Below are positions 61,851 through 64,000 of a stretch of 64,000 bases of DNA, one piece after another. Source of the stretch: Rostratula benghalensis (lineage: Eukaryota; Chordata; Aves; Charadriiformes; Rostratulidae); NCBI GenBank assembly GCA_013399305.1, contig VXAI01000082.1, forward strand, positions 2,752,674-2,816,673, given 5' to 3'. Position 1 is the stretch's first letter; every line of letters begins with the position of its first letter. The notes under the pieces are model-generated. The model saw only the letters and a program-made list of their open reading frames with translations. It did not search any database and was not told the DNA's origin. A program made the position numbers and the translations under genes.

Positions 61851-64000
61851 GATCCAAAAGTGATCATCCTCATTTCCCTTCTTTCAGAGAACAATTATAC
61901 ATCAGTAACAGATTTCTTCTCATATTTCAAAATTGGCTTCCAGTTAATGATGTATAACAATAATTTATTTCTAGAAGTCTATGTGCATGCAATACATAGA
62001 CATTTGGTTTACACCAATAGTTATTGCCTAAGAGAAGACTATTAAAGATATGAGGGTTTTGGTATCTGTTTTAAATATTTTTAAATATAAAAATGTAATA
62101 ACAAGTATAGAAGATAAACTGCAAGATCAATCCAACCAATATCCTGCATAAAGAACATGTAAAAGCAGATAGCTTGGAAAGGGTGCCAAACCATTGTAAA
62201 GCATGTATAATCCTTCTCCCTAACTCTAAACCCCCAAATTTAGATCTCTACATGATAAAGCTTGGCTAAATTTAAATGCACATACAGTAGTAAATCCTGT
62301 ACTTATTTATTCAATGATAAATGGAAGTTTGGCAGAATAAAATAAGACTGTCTTAGTGTATGATTCTTTCAAAAAGATGTAAATAGCAAAGAGAAAATGG
62401 GAAACATCAAATATAAATTTTTTGAAAGACTGATAGTTTGCTTGAACCATTTTACAATGTTTGGAAAATGAAACAAAATTATACCAGGATCTGGGAAGCA
62501 TTTAGGAAAGCAGAGGTCATCACTGGCAATAACAATTCTAATAGATAAAAGTGTTCTGCGAACTCTGCAATCCAGAAGTCCACAGGCAAAAGCAGCCAAA
62601 TGCTGAAACAAACACCTTATAATTTATTTATTTGTTTCAAATACATCTGCCAAATTTTGTGCTCCTGTCTTTTTCTTACTATTGAAAAAGGAAAAATATC
62701 AGGTATTTGGTAGGTGCGAGCTTCAAACTGCCTATACTGTCTGTAAGTACAGCATAACGGAGATCATGCATCTGAACAGAAACAGTCATCACTTTACAGG
62801 GAAAAAAAATTAAATCTTTCATCTTAACACATCACATTTTTAACCAAATATGCAGTGGCAATATCTGCGTGGACAAGGTTCTCAGTAATACGTGAGATCT
62901 GAACTCAAGAGAGGCTGAGAATATTCACAGACCTGATCAAAAGCTCATTAAAAACATGTATCCAGATGACAACTGCTATGATTCATATGAAAAGATCATA
63001 GAGACAATCATCCATTCTAGAAAAAAATCCAGCTGCAAAGAACTGAGCTTATCTCAAAATACAATATTTCACAAAATATTTATTTCCTACTTTTTCCACA
63101 TTCTTCATGATAAATTTTAAACATTTTATCGAATGCTATGTATTTAAAAGAATTTTGAACCATAGCCTTTATTGCTCTACAAACAATTGGTGAACATAAA
63201 TAGACACAGCATAGGACAGAATAAAACCCTTTTTCTAGTTTATCATGGTTATGCAGTACATATGGAGCAGTACTATTTTTACTCTGAGAAGAAATATTAT
63301 TTTCATTACTTCTAGCTTTTATCTGAAGTTTTGTTTTAGGAAGACCAAATACCTGTTTGGGCAATCTGCACCACTAATCCATGTTTTCATAGGAGATCTC
63401 TTATCTCTGTGCCTTTAGCTTAAGCTAATTGTTTATACATTAACATTACACAAAAAAAAATATTTTTTATACAACAATTTCATATTTCTTGGGAACAGCC
63501 ATTAATTTTTGGAATAGACAGGACAATTCTTGCTTGTTTTGCGCCTGGACAAAAAGAAAATTCTACATGCATTTCTTTTTGGTTTCACCTGAAGAAAATT
63601 AAAGTAATCTGAAATACTTACTGGGATTTGACTCCCAACTGACTAAAAACTTACTCCACATCCACAGAACCATGCGCTTCTTTTTCATCCACTACAATGT
63701 TTTCTACCATTTAATAGGCAGTCATCAACAAAAATACTTGTAACTGCAGAAAGTTCAGCCAAGAAGCAATTAGCAATCTCTCCTCAGCTCTAGCTCAAAC
63801 AATGTACTTGAAATTACAGAAAAGAAAAAGACTAAGGTTAACAAATTTAATGCACACTGAACAGTAGCATCTCTTCCACCAGTAATTCTTATGAATAAAC
63901 AGAGATTTTCATCAGATTACTATAATGATTACATTTCTGAAAATGCTGTGCCCTTAGATCCAGAGTTCACTTTGTTTCATTTCTAGTCACAAAATATGGC
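61851..64000. other. Unique AT-rich non-coding sequence
   Basis: No gene or recognised repeat. AT-rich to the end of the window, with A-runs near 63451-63460. Open frames at 62307-62611 and 63080-63364 (minus) show no identifiable domain. Confidence 0.5.

Noticed and set aside
1..64000. CRISPR arrays, bacterial operons, phage or plasmid features
   Set aside because: No regularly spaced direct repeats, no dense ORFs, no ribosome binding sites. CR1 elements and overall texture show vertebrate nuclear DNA.
1..64000. Endogenous retrovirus or solo LTR
   Set aside because: I saw no paired terminal repeats, primer-binding site, polypurine tract or retroviral protein motifs. The GC-richer blocks at 30.1 and 52.5 kb remain unidentified but do not show these.

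Overview
This window is AT-rich vertebrate nuclear DNA and almost certainly comes from a bird. The firmest evidence is several pieces of CR1, the main avian LINE. The best is the 3' end of one copy at 43249-43490 on the minus strand, which still has an open frame for the end of the reverse-transcriptase ORF. Another is an older internal piece of the same ORF at 23612-23945, and there are short 3' ends near 4472, 8806 and 19262. There is nothing prokaryotic here: no operons, ribosome binding sites, CRISPR array or phage genes. No gene is recognisable with confidence. I also saw no tRNA, rRNA or snRNA gene.

Layout. 1-23 kb is single-copy, AT-rich sequence with short CR1 ends, poly-A and G/T or A/C low-complexity tracts, and one stretch (about 21.63-22.10 kb, minus strand) that reads like frame-shifted, decayed coding sequence. 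23-24 kb holds a G/T-rich tract, an AT microsatellite and the internal CR1 fragment. 24-43 kb is again mostly unique. It includes a slightly GC-richer block at about 30.1-30.7 kb and a strong candidate regulatory element at about 31.9-32.4 kb, marked by two perfect inverted repeats and clustered homeodomain/POU-type sites. 43-64 kb holds the best CR1 copy, several candidate conserved non-coding blocks (47.2-49.3 kb, 56.4-56.7 kb), a 26-base assembly gap at 51204-51229, and a possible ancient LINE relic near 61.75 kb.

Interpretation. The window is most easily read as an intergenic region or a large intron. Three minus-strand intervals have exon-like boundaries (18032-18115, 35588-35814 and from 48817 downwards), but none encodes a protein I recognise. 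They are given as candidates only. Open frames of 60-150 codons are common here, and most come from G/T-rich simple repeats or chance. I found no convincing new biological system. The most promising leads are the symmetric homeodomain/POU element at 32112-32147, the 84-base phase-0 candidate exon at 18032-18115, and the frame-shifted coding-like block at 21.63-22.10 kb.
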